Assembly: GCA_034509425.1 (NCBI GenBank)
Contig: JAVTVJ010011652.1
Location: 2,433,001 to 2,497,000, forward strand
Origin: Eopsaltria australis
Taxonomy: Eukaryota; Chordata; Aves; Passeriformes; Petroicidae
Length of the DNA: 64,000 nucleotides
Direction of reading: 5' to 3'
The notes below the pieces were generated by a model. That model saw nothing but the letters and a program-made list of their open reading frames with translations. It searched no databases and was not told where the DNA came from. Positions 27,601 to 40,500 of the stretch are shown in pieces (positions within the stretch are counted from its first letter, which is position 1; every line of letters starts with the position of its first letter). Position numbers and translations under genes: made by a program.

Positions 27601-28810
27601 CCTACTGACATGCAGTTGGAAAAAACCCCAAAACACTTCGTATTTTGCCTTTGTTAATCAAAATGATTGTAGTAAATATACTGATCAGTACATTTCATTT
27701 TATTTGTCAATAAAATAATTCATCATGTCAGAAGCAGAATATGCTATCTCATCATCTTCGTCCTAAGAAATTATTAGAAGCGATTAAAGGGAATTATGTG
27801 GTACATTGTGTACAAACACTTCCATCTAATGGATCAGAAATGATTAGCAGCAAGCCATTTTGGTGCTGCTTCATTTTCTGCTTATTCTTATTACATCTAA
27901 GGCAGTCTGTAGAGAAACTGAAGGGAGACAAAACATGAAACTTAACTAGGAGTCTTCATCTCAGAAGCAGCTGTGCTGTGCCCCTGGAGCAGGGCACAAA
28001 ACCCTCAATAAAAACCTGCCAGAAAAGCCAAGGTTTGGGTTCAGACTCTGAGAGTCAAGGACAGATTCTCTCCAGTCACTCTGTAGAGGTGATCCCTTTG
28101 CTCAGTGGAGAAACGCATTAGGAGAAAGACAGGATTTATTTTGCTGATACCCACAAATCATGGAAGAATGCTCTTTTTTTCTAGGCCATAGATCTAAAAA
28201 CTTTCAGTAGCCATGGAAATATGCAAGAAAAATACCATGTGCATTTAAGTCAGCTCAGATATTTCTGCTGTATTATTTGGCACATTGCTTTCTGTGACAA
28301 ATACTCACAGATGATCGATGAGTGCATGCCAACACAATAAATGTGGTAAATGTCCAATAGGAAACAGATATTGCAACTTTCTTGAGCATACTGGATACTT
28401 TAATAGTTGAGTGTTTCAGGAAATGTTGTCAAGGCAACAGAAATCAGTGTTCTTCCTTGGATTTCTCCAGCAGAAAGGCATCTTTAGTTATGAAAAATTA
28501 CTCATTTCCCATTAAGTCTGTTAAAAAACGTTTTTAGCAGACAATAACGGCACAGTGAGAGTAAGGACTTCTATACAGACTTTCCACTGTGCAATGGTTT
28601 TCAGGGCTTGCCTGTTTAAAGATGCCTGTCTGATCCTAAACCTGCAAATTTCTGTGCAGACACGTGCAACTCCACAAATCTGAGTAAACTTCAGCATGTA
28701 TTTAGCCATTTGAAAGATGTCGACCTAAATGATTTTTGGCTAATGTGTTTTTCATACACAGAATAACTGCTACTCCAGGACTTAATTCAAAATATGTTAA
28801 ATTTTGTAAA

Positions 28811-28860
28811 ATTAATGTAAAATAGTATTAATTATTACATTAATTATTAATGTAAAATAG
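28811..28860. repeat. AT-rich direct repeat with hairpin potential
   Basis: The 15-mer ATTAATGTAAAATAG occurs at 28811 and again at 28846. Between the copies lie runs of TTAATTATT and its inversion, so the stretch can fold on itself. It is probably local slippage in AT-rich intron. Confidence 0.7.
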
Positions 28861-29864
28861 TTGAGAAGTTCCCAACTAACTCCAGGGAATGGTGGATCAT
28901 GCTTGTATCCATGTATTTCCTCTTTGATTATCTAAAATGTCTTACAACACTTAAGTGTCCTTTTAGTTATGCACAAAGAAGACATGAGGGCAGAAAAAGG
29001 TAGATATTTTTCATGAAATCATACGAAAAGCCTGATAATAAGATCCAGGTCTTACAATTTTCACCTTTTTTGGCTGTAACTGATATGAACAGGATTTGAT
29101 CTCATGTTTTAGAGATAGAGATGTATGTATCTGCTCTCAAGTGCCTTGACCATCTTGCTACTCCATGCATTTATTTTTATAATGCTATTTGCTCAATATT
29201 AATTGGCAAAAATACCCCTAAAAGGCCATTGTGTGATTTCTCCTGGCTGTGCATAGCTTTAGTTTCTGTTCAAGGGGACTGCTGCCTGCCCTGGGTTTGC
29301 TTCCTGTGCACTGTTGAATCTTGCACCCCACCTTGTAAGCAGTGGCACAGTGCCATTGTCACAGATGGACCTGAAAAGAGAAATGCCAGGCCACCAGAAG
29401 GCTCCCTTGATCTGAGACTGCAAGGTCAGGTCAAGTTCCAAATGTGTTTGTGATACTGGAATTTATGCTGAGCTTCCCCTGATTTTAAAGAGGAGTAGTA
29501 ATTAAGATGTGGTACTTAATATGAATGAAGTTTAGTACTTGTAAATACTGTAACTTTAATTTCCAGAACTTTAAGATGCCACATCTGTGCTGTGACTAAT
29601 TCTGAAAGATGTCCATTCTGACACCTTGATTTCTGAAGTTAGAAGGAAATAACAGTAATTATGGGAAGGAAAAAACAAACAAGCTGTGAAAGCTACTACA
29701 TTTGTCTAAGAAAATTGTATCCATATTTGAGGCAAAGAATGTGACACAGAAGAGCATGTACGTTTCTTCAGATGTTGTTGTCAGAGCTAGATTTAGAAAC
29801 CTGTGCTGTGAGGGATTCATAGAAGTTCCTGCTGATTCTTTAGATGTGAATAAGTCTGTTCTAA

Positions 29865-29890
29865 ATAATAAATAAATAAACAAATAAATA
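29865..29890. repeat. AAAT-type microsatellite
   Basis: Short run of AAT/AAAT units (AATAATAAATAAATAAAC and so on). It is intronic, with no sign of function. Confidence 0.8.
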
Positions 29891-31299
29891 TCATGACAGA
29901 ACAACCTTGCTGGTTCCCATACGAACTGTAAATTAATTACTTGAACAATGCCTGTCTATGTTGTTCAAGTGTTGCCTTCTGCAAACACTCACCCATGTGA
30001 GCAGCTTTGCTCATGTATTAGCATTCAGATGCTTCAGTTGATCGACTTTCAAAGAAATTCAGCAGCCTGCATGTTTAGCTAATCTATTTTAAGGAGACTT
30101 AGGCTCATAGCTCATGTGAAATCATCACTCTTCTCTGCAAAGATCCATGGACAGAGTTTAGTTAGGTACTTCAGTACAGTCATGCATCTGGTCCTGTGCT
30201 CTTAAAATACTTTCTAAATTGAGGAGCCATGTAGAGAATCTCTTAAAACAAACTGAGATTTACTTCAATTCTGTTCAGAAATGTTGAATGAAAGAGTAGC
30301 ATATATTCTTCTGCCTGATTAAGTATTTAGCAAGGCTATTTTCATAACAATTATGCAGGAAGTATCACAAATATGTAATTTACTGGATTTTAATGATGCA
30401 ACCTGTCCTGGTAATACAGGTTGATGTGAAATTAAATTTCAAACACTTTTATAAATGAAGCAGTTAATGAACTGAACAGAGACTGATGATAGATCCAAAT
30501 ACGTTTGGTGGTATGCTAAAGCTGTGGAAAAATGATATCCCAGAAGAATACACTACCATTCTGTTTTCATAGCATTAGGTATCTTCTGCTTTGGGTGTCT
30601 TAGAGGCTTGGGAGAGACTTAGCTCTCAACCAGTATCTCCCAGTCACTGCTGTAATCTACACACACCACAGTAATCCAGGGGAAAAGGCCACAGAGCATA
30701 TGAGAGGCAGCAGTGGAGTTTAGTGCATGATTTGTGAGTTCTGTGATTTGCTTTGTTAGTGTTTCATTTTACTGCCTTTAGAATAAAGGAGAAACCATGA
30801 CCATGTTGCTTGAACATCCCAGGTATAAATAAAAACAAAAGCAGAAGCACATGGTGTGGTCATTTGCCCTCCTGGTCAGGTGTACACAGCAGAGCACAGG
30901 ACCTTTTTAATTATGGAAAATACCTGGGAGAGATCAGACAAGGTCAGAGCACAGAGCCCATTGAAAACTCACCCAGTGTTCCTAGGGTGTGACTGCAGCA
31001 TGATCTCGTTCCAAAATGTGCCAATAGGATAGAGGGATACAGGTACCAGTGTGAGAAGTGGCCCCAGCACTGGGCTGCATCAGTCTGAATTGGGATAGAA
31101 TACATGAAACTGTTCCTAACAAAACTAGACTAGCATCCAGGAGGCTGTAGGAATTCTTCAGAAGCTGTGGAAGTAATGTTTAATAACTTCCAGAGGAGCA
31201 GATGCCTCTCCCCAAGGGAAAAATGTTTTGAATTGTGTCGACATCAAACAGTGACACACAAAAGTGATGAGAATGGTCCTGCCCCTGCCTGGGCCGGTG

Positions 31300-31583
31300 T
31301 TCTTCCCCTCTTCCTTCTCCAGAATGGGATGGCCGAGTTGCTGCCCGAGTGGGTTTGATGTGCAGGGAGGGTTATTCGCTGGTTTTGGTGGGTGTGTGCA
31401 GGAGAGGGCTGAGGGAGGAGAAGGAGGAGGAGGACGAGGAGGGAGGCTCCGGGCTGGGTGCAGCTCCCGGCACAGCCGAGCCGGTTCGGGGAGAGCAGAA
31501 CCAGCGGCTCAGCGCTGCTGCTCCTGCCTGAGCCTCGGAGCTGAGGAGGAAATGGACTTGGACTGAAAAACCCCTATCAGAAG
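31300..31583 (+). promoter_or_regulatory. ABLIM1: Candidate internal CpG promoter and noncoding first exon of a short ABLIM1 isoform
   Basis: About a dozen CpGs cluster between 31330 and 31540 in an otherwise CpG-poor intron, with purine-rich GAGGAG runs, and no TATA box is visible. The stretch ends in CAGAAG before GTAAAG, a good donor at 31584. Spliced to the exon at 43990, the frame carries a stop (TGA GGA GGA) and no ATG before the junction, so this would be 5' untranslated sequence. The first in-frame Met would then be in MFTEGEEMYLQ, giving a protein lacking nearly all LIM domains, like the known short mammalian form. An ATG at 31551 opens only a four-codon uORF. Transcription itself is inferred. 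Confidence 0.45.
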
Positions 31584-34500
31584 GTAAAGCCCTTCCTGTG
31601 AAACTGGAGCTGAACTGGAAAGGGTCATGGCTTTCCTGGGGGAGGGAAGGGGGGTGCAGCTTTGTGATAGGACTGAATAGCTCGCTAGGATCATAATAGG
31701 GTACTTGTACTTTTGTTCCTGTGCACCAGAAGGAATTTTTTTTAAAGGCGGTGTGTAATTCTGTGGTTTAGATAAAGGGAGTGCAGCTACACATGTTTTT
31801 AAACTGCCAGGAGGAGAGGAGAGCGGCACAGAGCTCGGGGTGTTTCTGATTGCAACTGATTGCTGCTCTATGGAGGAACAATACGATTCTCTATCTTAAA
31901 TAATTCTTTGATAGAGTTTCTTGGCTCTTTTGATCACTTTGGAGATTTGTACAGAGAAATAAGGTTAGCATTTGTTTCCAGTTTCCCTGCTTTTTAGCTG
32001 AGAAATGTGTTGTATCAGTTAATGTAGAGTGCTGATTTATTTTCTTAATGTGAGGATTGTTTGGATAAAAGCAGGGAAATGAAAAGTTTAATAATAACTC
32101 AGGATATGGGTAAATGGTTCAGACAGGTTGCCTATGTAGCTGAGTAGCAGCATAGATTTAACTTAATTCAGACTACCCTTCCCTGATGGAAAATACCCTG
32201 CTTTAGTTACTGGGAACACCATACCAGGCATAAGATCAGAAATCTAGAATAAATATACCTGTAGTAAAATAATATAAATTGCTTGATGTAAAAATCTTTC
32301 TGACAGGATTTTAGTCATTCTTCCCCATCAAAAGACTGAATTTGGCAGGAGGGTTATCTGTAGTTGGGAAAGACTTGATATATAAAGATGACAAAAGAGT
32401 ATGTGAAGTTGACAGAGCCCTAACAGAAGTTCAGTTGCTATGGCAGCATAATCACAAGGCATTAACTTCTCAGCAGTGGTTTGGAAACCATCCTTCAGTC
32501 AATTTGAACATCAATAGGAAGGGGAGGAATGTTAAGAGGATGTAAAGATGGTGAATAATAAGAGCAGGTTGTAACAAGTAATTTGAAAAAATAACCAATT
32601 AAAGCTTCCTTACTGCCACAAAGGGATTTGTGAAATCTCTCAGGTGCTTATAAAATTATGGCTTATCTGTATAAATTGTTTTTGTGAGTACACTGTTGCT
32701 GATTAGGATCTTTATTTCCTAGCAAAGCATCTTTACTGTTTACCTTTTTGATTTAGTTAAATATTCTCTGGTGTGTTTCTTGTACTAAATATTACTAAAA
32801 AACTTCAGCAGACTGATCAAAATTCTTCAAAATGACATTTCAGTAGAGGCATTTGTATTAGCACAAAGTTTCTTGCCACCACCAACAGCCTTTGTGACAA
32901 ATAGCCACTCCATGTATTCCAGTAACATGAAACAGACAAAATAAGAAGCTTTTTCATGTCTTAGTGGTGCACAGAACATGTAGCAGATTTTAGCAGAAGA
33001 GTCACTTAGCTGGATGAATGTGTTATTTTTGTTAGATAACTGCATTAAGAATTCAATTGCTTGGTTATACTGCAGAACACATCTTGATCTCTTGGAGCAG
33101 ACTCCTTTAGGGAAAACATAATACTCAATTTTTATTTTGTAGCCCCCTTGCTTCTTCTGTCCATCTTTTAAACCTTTGCACAGTGCTGGTGCTACCTGCC
33201 ACAATCACCCACAAGAGAGATGTAAAACTAATCATGATCCCTGCTCCAAAGTGTTTAAACTGAACCCGGGAGTTCCTCCAGCGTCGCAGCCCCACCGCAG
33301 CTGGGATGTGGTGACAGGGGAATGTGACTGTGCACTCTGCAACAATAGGAAATTATATCAGCCAGTTCCTTTCTGTTTCTCCTGGACTGAGATCACAATG
33401 AAAAATGGATTAAGTGGTGAAATATTTTTCTGCAGGATCCTGATGTTTCATTTTTAGGTCCTGCTTTAAGTCTTCCTATCAGTGAAGAGTTTATGACTGA
33501 CTTCTAGAAGACTGGGGTAGAACTTTTACCTATCTCCCATAAAAAATAATTGTTGGGAAGAATGCAGCAATAACGTGTTTGAAACTTGCTAAGTGGAGAA
33601 AGGCCTGTTGGGGCAAGTCTGTAGCTGTCACCTGCTTGTAACAGGCTCCATCCGGGTATTGTGCTCAGCATTCACTCCACCAGGACCCAGTCACCTCTCT
33701 CTTTTGTCTGCCTCATCAGGGTGTTTTCCTGAGGGGGGAAAAAAAAGTTAAGAAAAACAAATACTGACCCAAAAGATATGTTTGGAATCTGTAGGGACTT
33801 TGAAGTCCACAGAATTAGCACCTGTCCTTACTGAGCAGGTGGTTTTACAGATGAAGAAATGTGATCATTGTGAGTATTTTATGGGTGATTAAATGTCTGA
33901 AATGACCACCTGAAGTATAAGATGGGTAGATTTTAATTACATGCTCATGCTACATTAGAAGATCATATAGATCTAAAAGCTCTTCGGGTACATATCTGGG
34001 ATGTGTGACATTTATTACAAGCCTTTTTCTTTCTAAGAGGGAAATATACCACACAATAAGAGATGCAGCTTTTCATCAACAGCAATGCACATACTGTGGC
34101 ATTTAAACTGTCTGTGACACTAGTTTGAGATTTTTTGTGGTTTGCAGAGGTCAAGGAAATGCTGTTGTAAATCATCTGAGTATAAGTGAAAATGTTACGA
34201 AATTGACTTTTACATGTAGGATTTGGAGAGGAAGGTTTGTTATGCATAAAGATGGATTTGCTGTTGCTTACAGTTCTGTAAAGCAGTTGCGTCTTGGCTG
34301 GAAAATGTTTATTTCCTTGCAGTGAGGAGAGTAAAAACTGAGGCAGTAAGAAAGTTTAAGCAGATTTATCTCATGACCACCCTTGAACTAGTGCTGTTGA
34401 GGCAAAATCATGGAGATGCTGTAGTCAGTTGAAGATCAAATGGCAGCGAATGTTAGATATCCCGTGCTGCTTTATGTCCATCAGCTCTTTCCTGTCCATC

Positions 34501-37500
34501 ACTACACTAATATGTGGGAATAGTTTTTCTGTGGAAATTAGAAATCTTGATTTTTATATGGAGCTGAAGTAAACAAGATAGGGAGTAAAATCCCTGTGTC
34601 TTGGCTCCAGCATTGCATACTCTGACTGGATATTCATGCCAGCAAGTACAAAAATGTACTTGCATAGTTTTGCAGCTGTAATTGGAAATCATGTGTATCA
34701 GCAGTTAGAAGACTGACAAATAGAATAAAAAAAGGACTTCTGCCAAAAAGAAAAGGCCCTCCTTTTAGCAGAGTACATGTTGGTGGTCTGACATTTATTC
34801 AAAGTTGTTCTTTTTGAAAAAGAATCAACTATTTCTCTGCACTCACTATCCACTGGTCACCCTGATGTCCATTCTTATTTCCATTTTAAATTTAGTGTAA
34901 GATAAACACTTTGGCCAGAATTACAAAACAAAGATTCCTGAGAAATGTCTGGATGTAGTCAAATGCAGTCTCATAACTGATATGAATGATTGTGGAGTGA
35001 CTGGGAAGAAAAATATTAGAAGTAAATTTGTCCTTTCCCGAGGCTGACATCTGTTGTTTGTTGTGACCTCTTCCTGTAAGAGATTTCCAAAGGTAGCATT
35101 GCAGTTAATCAAGGATAAAGCCCATTCTTTAGACTTTTTAAAACATTATCAGATCAGACTGGTTGCAATAGAATCACTTTCCTACAAGAGCAGTCTAGTC
35201 ACTAATAGAAAAAAATATTCCCTGCTTAATTCCCACATAAGATGTTTCCTTTCAGAACAATCCATCAGTCTCTGTGGTACAAACTGGCAAAAATTGAGTT
35301 TTGCATGTCTACTTTGTTTCTTGCAGTCTACTTTTGTTTTATATTCTCTGGTTGTTTTCTGTGGGTGTACTGAGCCTGACCTCATGCTTAGCTGCTTTCT
35401 CCCCTCCTTTGGCCCTTGCAACTCTTGTTTCTCTGTTGTTTTTGGGACACTCCCTCTGAAATGAATGCAGATATCAGAATGGAGCCCAGGCTTTGCTGAA
35501 TCACATGCCAAAGCTTGCACAGTTCCTGAATCAGCCTTCTGACAGACAACTGGAAAGGCAGTTCTGTGTGAGATGAAGAAGAAAATTGGCTACAGTTACT
35601 TAGATCGAGTGCTGTGCTGCATGGAGGTCCAGCAGGGACTGAGAATTTGAGTTCTCTGCTTGGCTTTGCTGCAGGCATTAATTTTGGTCCTGGGTGTGTT
35701 GCTTGAACTCCCAAGCTCTCACTTTCTTCACCAGTTAGAAAGTGGTTTTCACGTGCCCACTGACCAGTTTAACATGAGATTTCCCTTGAGCTGTTCTCCC
35801 AGCCTTCCCCCCTGCCACAGTGCTGAGCTCTCGGGGTCAGAAGCAATTTTGGGGCTGATGCAGCTCACCCAACCCCAGAACTTCTCCTGGTCTTGCACTT
35901 GAACTGTCTCAGTGAAGTCAGATCAACCAAAGCTGCCTTCCAGCTGCGAGGCCCCTGTTATACCAGGAATTTTGCTGCTTAGCCAAGACAGGTCTCTGTG
36001 AACTGATTTAACTCTATTGGAAATTTTTCTAGTGTGACCTGTGCTCCCTAGGAGTTGCCTGATGCATTTGTAAAATCTTCTCTCTATGTAATGCCCATTG
36101 GAATGGATTTTAAGGTCAGAAGCACTGCTACAGTCATTTTGTTTGACCTTCTCTTTCAAAATCAGAGCTTTTCCCTAGAAACCAAATGAAAGCTTATCCT
36201 TTGGGAAATTACCTGGTCATGAAAACTGCACTGCAGAATGATTGCAAGGCCAAAAGTTTTCCCTCATGCTGCTTAAATTACCTTTGCTTTTTAGAAACTT
36301 CACCTTGTTTCAAGGTTAAATTTGTCTAATTCCAGCTTTTTGATGTCATGGAGTTTTCAATGGGATTGAAAAGCTCCTGCTCTCTCCTGCTATTAACTCC
36401 TTTCTCTGCTTTTAATCACCTGTCATTGTGATCTAGTCCCCTCTGAAGCCTTTATCTGAGTAATGATTTGACTCTGAGTCCTTCAGGATCACAGATGAAG
36501 GCTCCCCTTGTGTTGTTGGTTCTCCACTGAATTCCCTTCTGCAAATCCACGTGTACACACCCACCAGTGTTACGAATTTGTTTCTGCTTTTCCTTTATGT
36601 TCTTTGTATACATTAAATGATCAGAAGAGCAGGCCCTTTCAGGTACTCTGTGACAGCCTTTTCTGGGAGATTTTATTGATGTTCCCCAGCTGCCTCTGTC
36701 AGGTGCTGTTGCCCAGAACATGGCTATCAGTGCCACAGGGCCTTGCCTTCTCCATTTGCAGGCATTTTACATCACTATATTAGAACATACTTGGTTGTTT
36801 TAGATGGCTTAAACAAGCATTGCCTATGAGTCACCAGCAGATTTACCAGGGAAGGTTTTATATTCCTGTCTTGGCCAGAGGTACCTCATGCTGTGGGCTG
36901 AAGGAAGTAATCTCTGAGGTATCTGGCTCAGCAGAGCCTCCCCTGCTATCAGAGCCATCTGTCTGAGCAATGCCTAGCTACACTTTTCTTAAGCCTCTCT
37001 GAGTTCAAATTATTCAGGTCTTGACTAATTTGTAAATCTTGATTCATGGAAAACACTATTAAAAAAAATCTTCCTCAATAAACAGCATCAAACAGGAAAT
37101 TGGCATTGTCAAATACAGACGATAAAGATACACATCCGAAATACTCCTGCCTTTTCTGTGTCATCTTTCATCATTTTTCATCTGCAGCTCACAGGGGAAC
37201 TTTGCCTGATCTGTTTGCCTTTAAACATACTCTTTCTAGTTATTTCTTTGGTAAATTTATCTTTCTTTTTAGTTATATTTATTTATAATTTAATTACTTG
37301 GTCATTGCCTTTTTTTTTTCTCTTTAGTTGATATTATCTCATTTCTTATGATTGGGACCTGCAGCAGAATGTCTTTGAAATTGTTGGGTTTTCCTTTTAT
37401 GGTTACTGTAAGATCTAGGAATATGTATGTTCCTTCCAAATGCCACATACATGTGTAATTATATATGCATATCTAACACTGCTCTCTATTTCTGGTTGTC

Positions 37501-37550
37501 CATACATGCAATCAAATCATGATTGGAGATAATTGCTAATTTTTGAAAAC

Positions 37551-37568
37551 TATAAAAAGCTTTTTATA
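37551..37568. repeat. 18-bp perfect palindrome
   Basis: TATAAAAAGCTTTTTATA is its own reverse complement. It lies in AT-rich intron and is probably chance. Confidence 0.8.
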
Positions 37569-40500
37569 TTAGGATGAGGTCCAGTATTTATTACCTGCTG
37601 TCAGGTGCAAAACTTTCTGATTTATGTAATAATTCTGCTGACTTTTTTGAGCTACAAAGGGTGTTCATTACCAACTTTTCTAGCTATATTTCAGCAGGTT
37701 GGAGTCAGCTGTGTTTCTACTGACTGAAAAAGTTATTTCCAGTTCAAGTTACTTCCCATTGTTTCGGAGCTGTTGTTGCAGCACTGCAAATGCAGCTGCA
37801 GTGGATGTGCCCTGCTAATGCACAAACAGCAAGCTCTGTTATTCGAGGTCCAGCCAGAGGAACAGGTCGAGGGCCCAGCAGTCACTTCATGGGAAGGGTT
37901 AAAAGGAGAAACAGGGTCGTGTCTCACCCCTGAACTCCCGTATTCCTGATAGCTCAGTGGTTCTGTCATCCCCTAATGAAGGAAACCACGAGGATGCCTT
38001 GGAAAGCGGGAGATTCCCGGTGTTGCAGAAGATTGGATTTTGTGTGTATCCGGCACAGAATCCATTCCCAGGGCTCCCTGCTGGCCCTTCCCTTGTGCCA
38101 CAGGACTGGCACTCAGCTCTGAACCAAGCCAAGGGCTCTGCTCTGCTCTCAGCAGGCTGGAAGCTGGGGCTGGGATGGCTTTCACACCGTGCTGTGGATG
38201 TGAGGCACTCAGCACAGCTCAGCACACCTACACTGCACTCTTGCAGTCAGCACAGGCTTTTTTCTGGCTGGTGGTGTCAAAATTACAGTTATTCCAGCAT
38301 TAGGCTGTTTGAAAAGGCCCTTGGCACTATGGTGGAGTTACTGTAAAGTAGCTTTGCTGGTGAATTCTAATTACAAACTAATCCAGCAATATGAATGTGG
38401 CTGTAAGCAAGTCCTTCAGTTTCTGAAGTATCTTTTCATGTCAAAAATCATGCTGGACAAAATGTATACAAGATAAAGAAATATTTAGTTACCTAACACT
38501 TTGTGAAGCCTAAAGATTACAGAAGATACAGAAAGCCCACACCTGAGTTTATAAACTGGACCTGTTCTAGCATTGTTGGGAAATAGGGAAGGGATTTGTG
38601 TCAGATACTTGCTGCTGAGGAGCTCAGAATTTAAAAAATACTCTTTGCAATAAATGAGATTTAAAAGAAAACTAAATGGTGGGTGCTGGATTTTGCCTTC
38701 ATATGCACCTAAAATAAGGGTAATGAAGGCAGCGAATTCACAGATTTGTATAATTAGGTAGAAATGAAGCTTAATAAAATACAGTATGTATACTTCTGGA
38801 TTGCTTCTGATTAACTACATATTCAGTTAGTGGGATTAGATTTCTCTGTACATAAATCTAACATAAGATCCTAACAGAGATGATGCTGAAATCATGGCAG
38901 TAGGCAATAAAGCTGTGTTTGCAGTTGCATTTCTCCTTTGTACTGCCCACAAGATTCTAGCCAGCCCCTTCGGGCTCCTGTGGGTACATTTCTTCGTTGA
39001 GTGGAATTTCCTTGTACTGACATCCTGCTGGTAACTGCGTAGGTAACATGAATTCTCAGCTTTGGTCCTGTGTTGCAATAGGTGGATTTTCCCCATGAAA
39101 ACAGAATGAGCAGCTCCATAAAGACCATAATTGATAGCTGAACATCTCACCTGTGTGTGCAACTTGTTCAGCAAGAAAGCGAAAACTCAAAGCAGAGCTG
39201 ACAGTGCAATCACAAGTAACTTCTAGGATCTTACTCAAGCAAGTCCAGTTGGTATTCAGGGCTGTTTCTTCATGCCAGTAGAGCAGTTTCACAGCTGGGG
39301 ATTTAGACTGAATGATTACTCACATCTCTGCTGTAAAGAAAACTGTGCTCCATGCAGTGAATAATTGCACTGCAGTGGGCAGCAGCTGATGGGTATAACA
39401 ATATTGTGTGTCGATGGAATTAACATTAATAAGTTACAAAGTTTATTACAGTCCATCCATTAGGGAATATACTAGCATGACATTGTCAGTCACTGCTGTA
39501 ATGCTGGAAAGTGTTTTTGTGTAAAATCAGACGCTGGGCATGAATTAACAGTGCAAGTGTTCATAACAGCAGGGCAGCTGGGGTTTTGTCTCACCCAAGG
39601 CAGCACAGCAATCAGTGGAGGGCTCGGAGGGTCTCCCATGTCTCCTCCATGCATGTTGTCATTCAGATTTACAGTCACGGCCTCACGCTCCATTTCCCAC
39701 TTTTCCCCAATCTTGTGCATTGCAGCTCCATCAGCTTGGGAACTGCCAGTGTGAGCTCTGCTTCCTGCTGCTCCATCCTCCTGCAGGTTGAACAGAGGCA
39801 GAGGTTGTGCTGAGAGCTGCTTCTATTGAGATGCTGTGACAGTAGTGTAAAAAACACTTCAAAAACTTTAGCAGGTCCAAATTTAAAAGATGCATGTTAG
39901 TTAAGGACTAATTTTTTAAACATTTTATTACACTTTCCTTCCATTGGTAGTGATAAAGAAACTTATGGTAGTTTCTGAAATCCTTTGGAAGCAAAGAAAC
40001 TGCACTTTTATTTTTTTTTCTGAGCACAGATATTTGTAGTGACTTGCTTAACAGATAAGAGCCTGGGAAAAATGAGTGGACAGTTTGGGTCAGGATGTTA
40101 TTAGAAGCAAATTTTGGTCTTCACAGTGTTTATGGTGTTCCAGCCGCTCGTGAGATCACAGAATCCTGCAGAGAAGGAAACAATGGAATTTGATGTTACA
40201 CCAAACATCAAACAGGGTTGAAGGTTCTGTGACCTCTGCAAGTAATTAAAATAAAGCTTCACTGGAAAATGGTAGGCTACTGCCACAGTTCCTGTTTTAC
40301 AATTCATTACATTCCTTAAGGGGTTTAAAAGATGAGTCTGAATTCTTCTTTGTGCTGCTCCTTAGTCCTTAAGAGAGTTAAGAAATCAAGTCATCCTCCT
40401 CGGAGTCATTGTAGGAATAAATATTGGATAGGTCTGTCTGTCAAATGGGCCTACTATAACTGTTCAGAAAAACTAAAAAAAAAAGAAAAAAGGGAAGTGA

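Noticed and set aside
31551..31565. ATG at the end of the CpG-rich candidate exon as a protein start
   Set aside because: It reads Met-Asp-Leu-Asp then TGA, so it cannot start an ABLIM1 isoform; at most it is a tiny uORF.
37551..37568. 18-bp palindrome as an operator or regulatory site
   Set aside because: AT-rich intron makes such palindromes common; there is no neighbouring feature to support a role.
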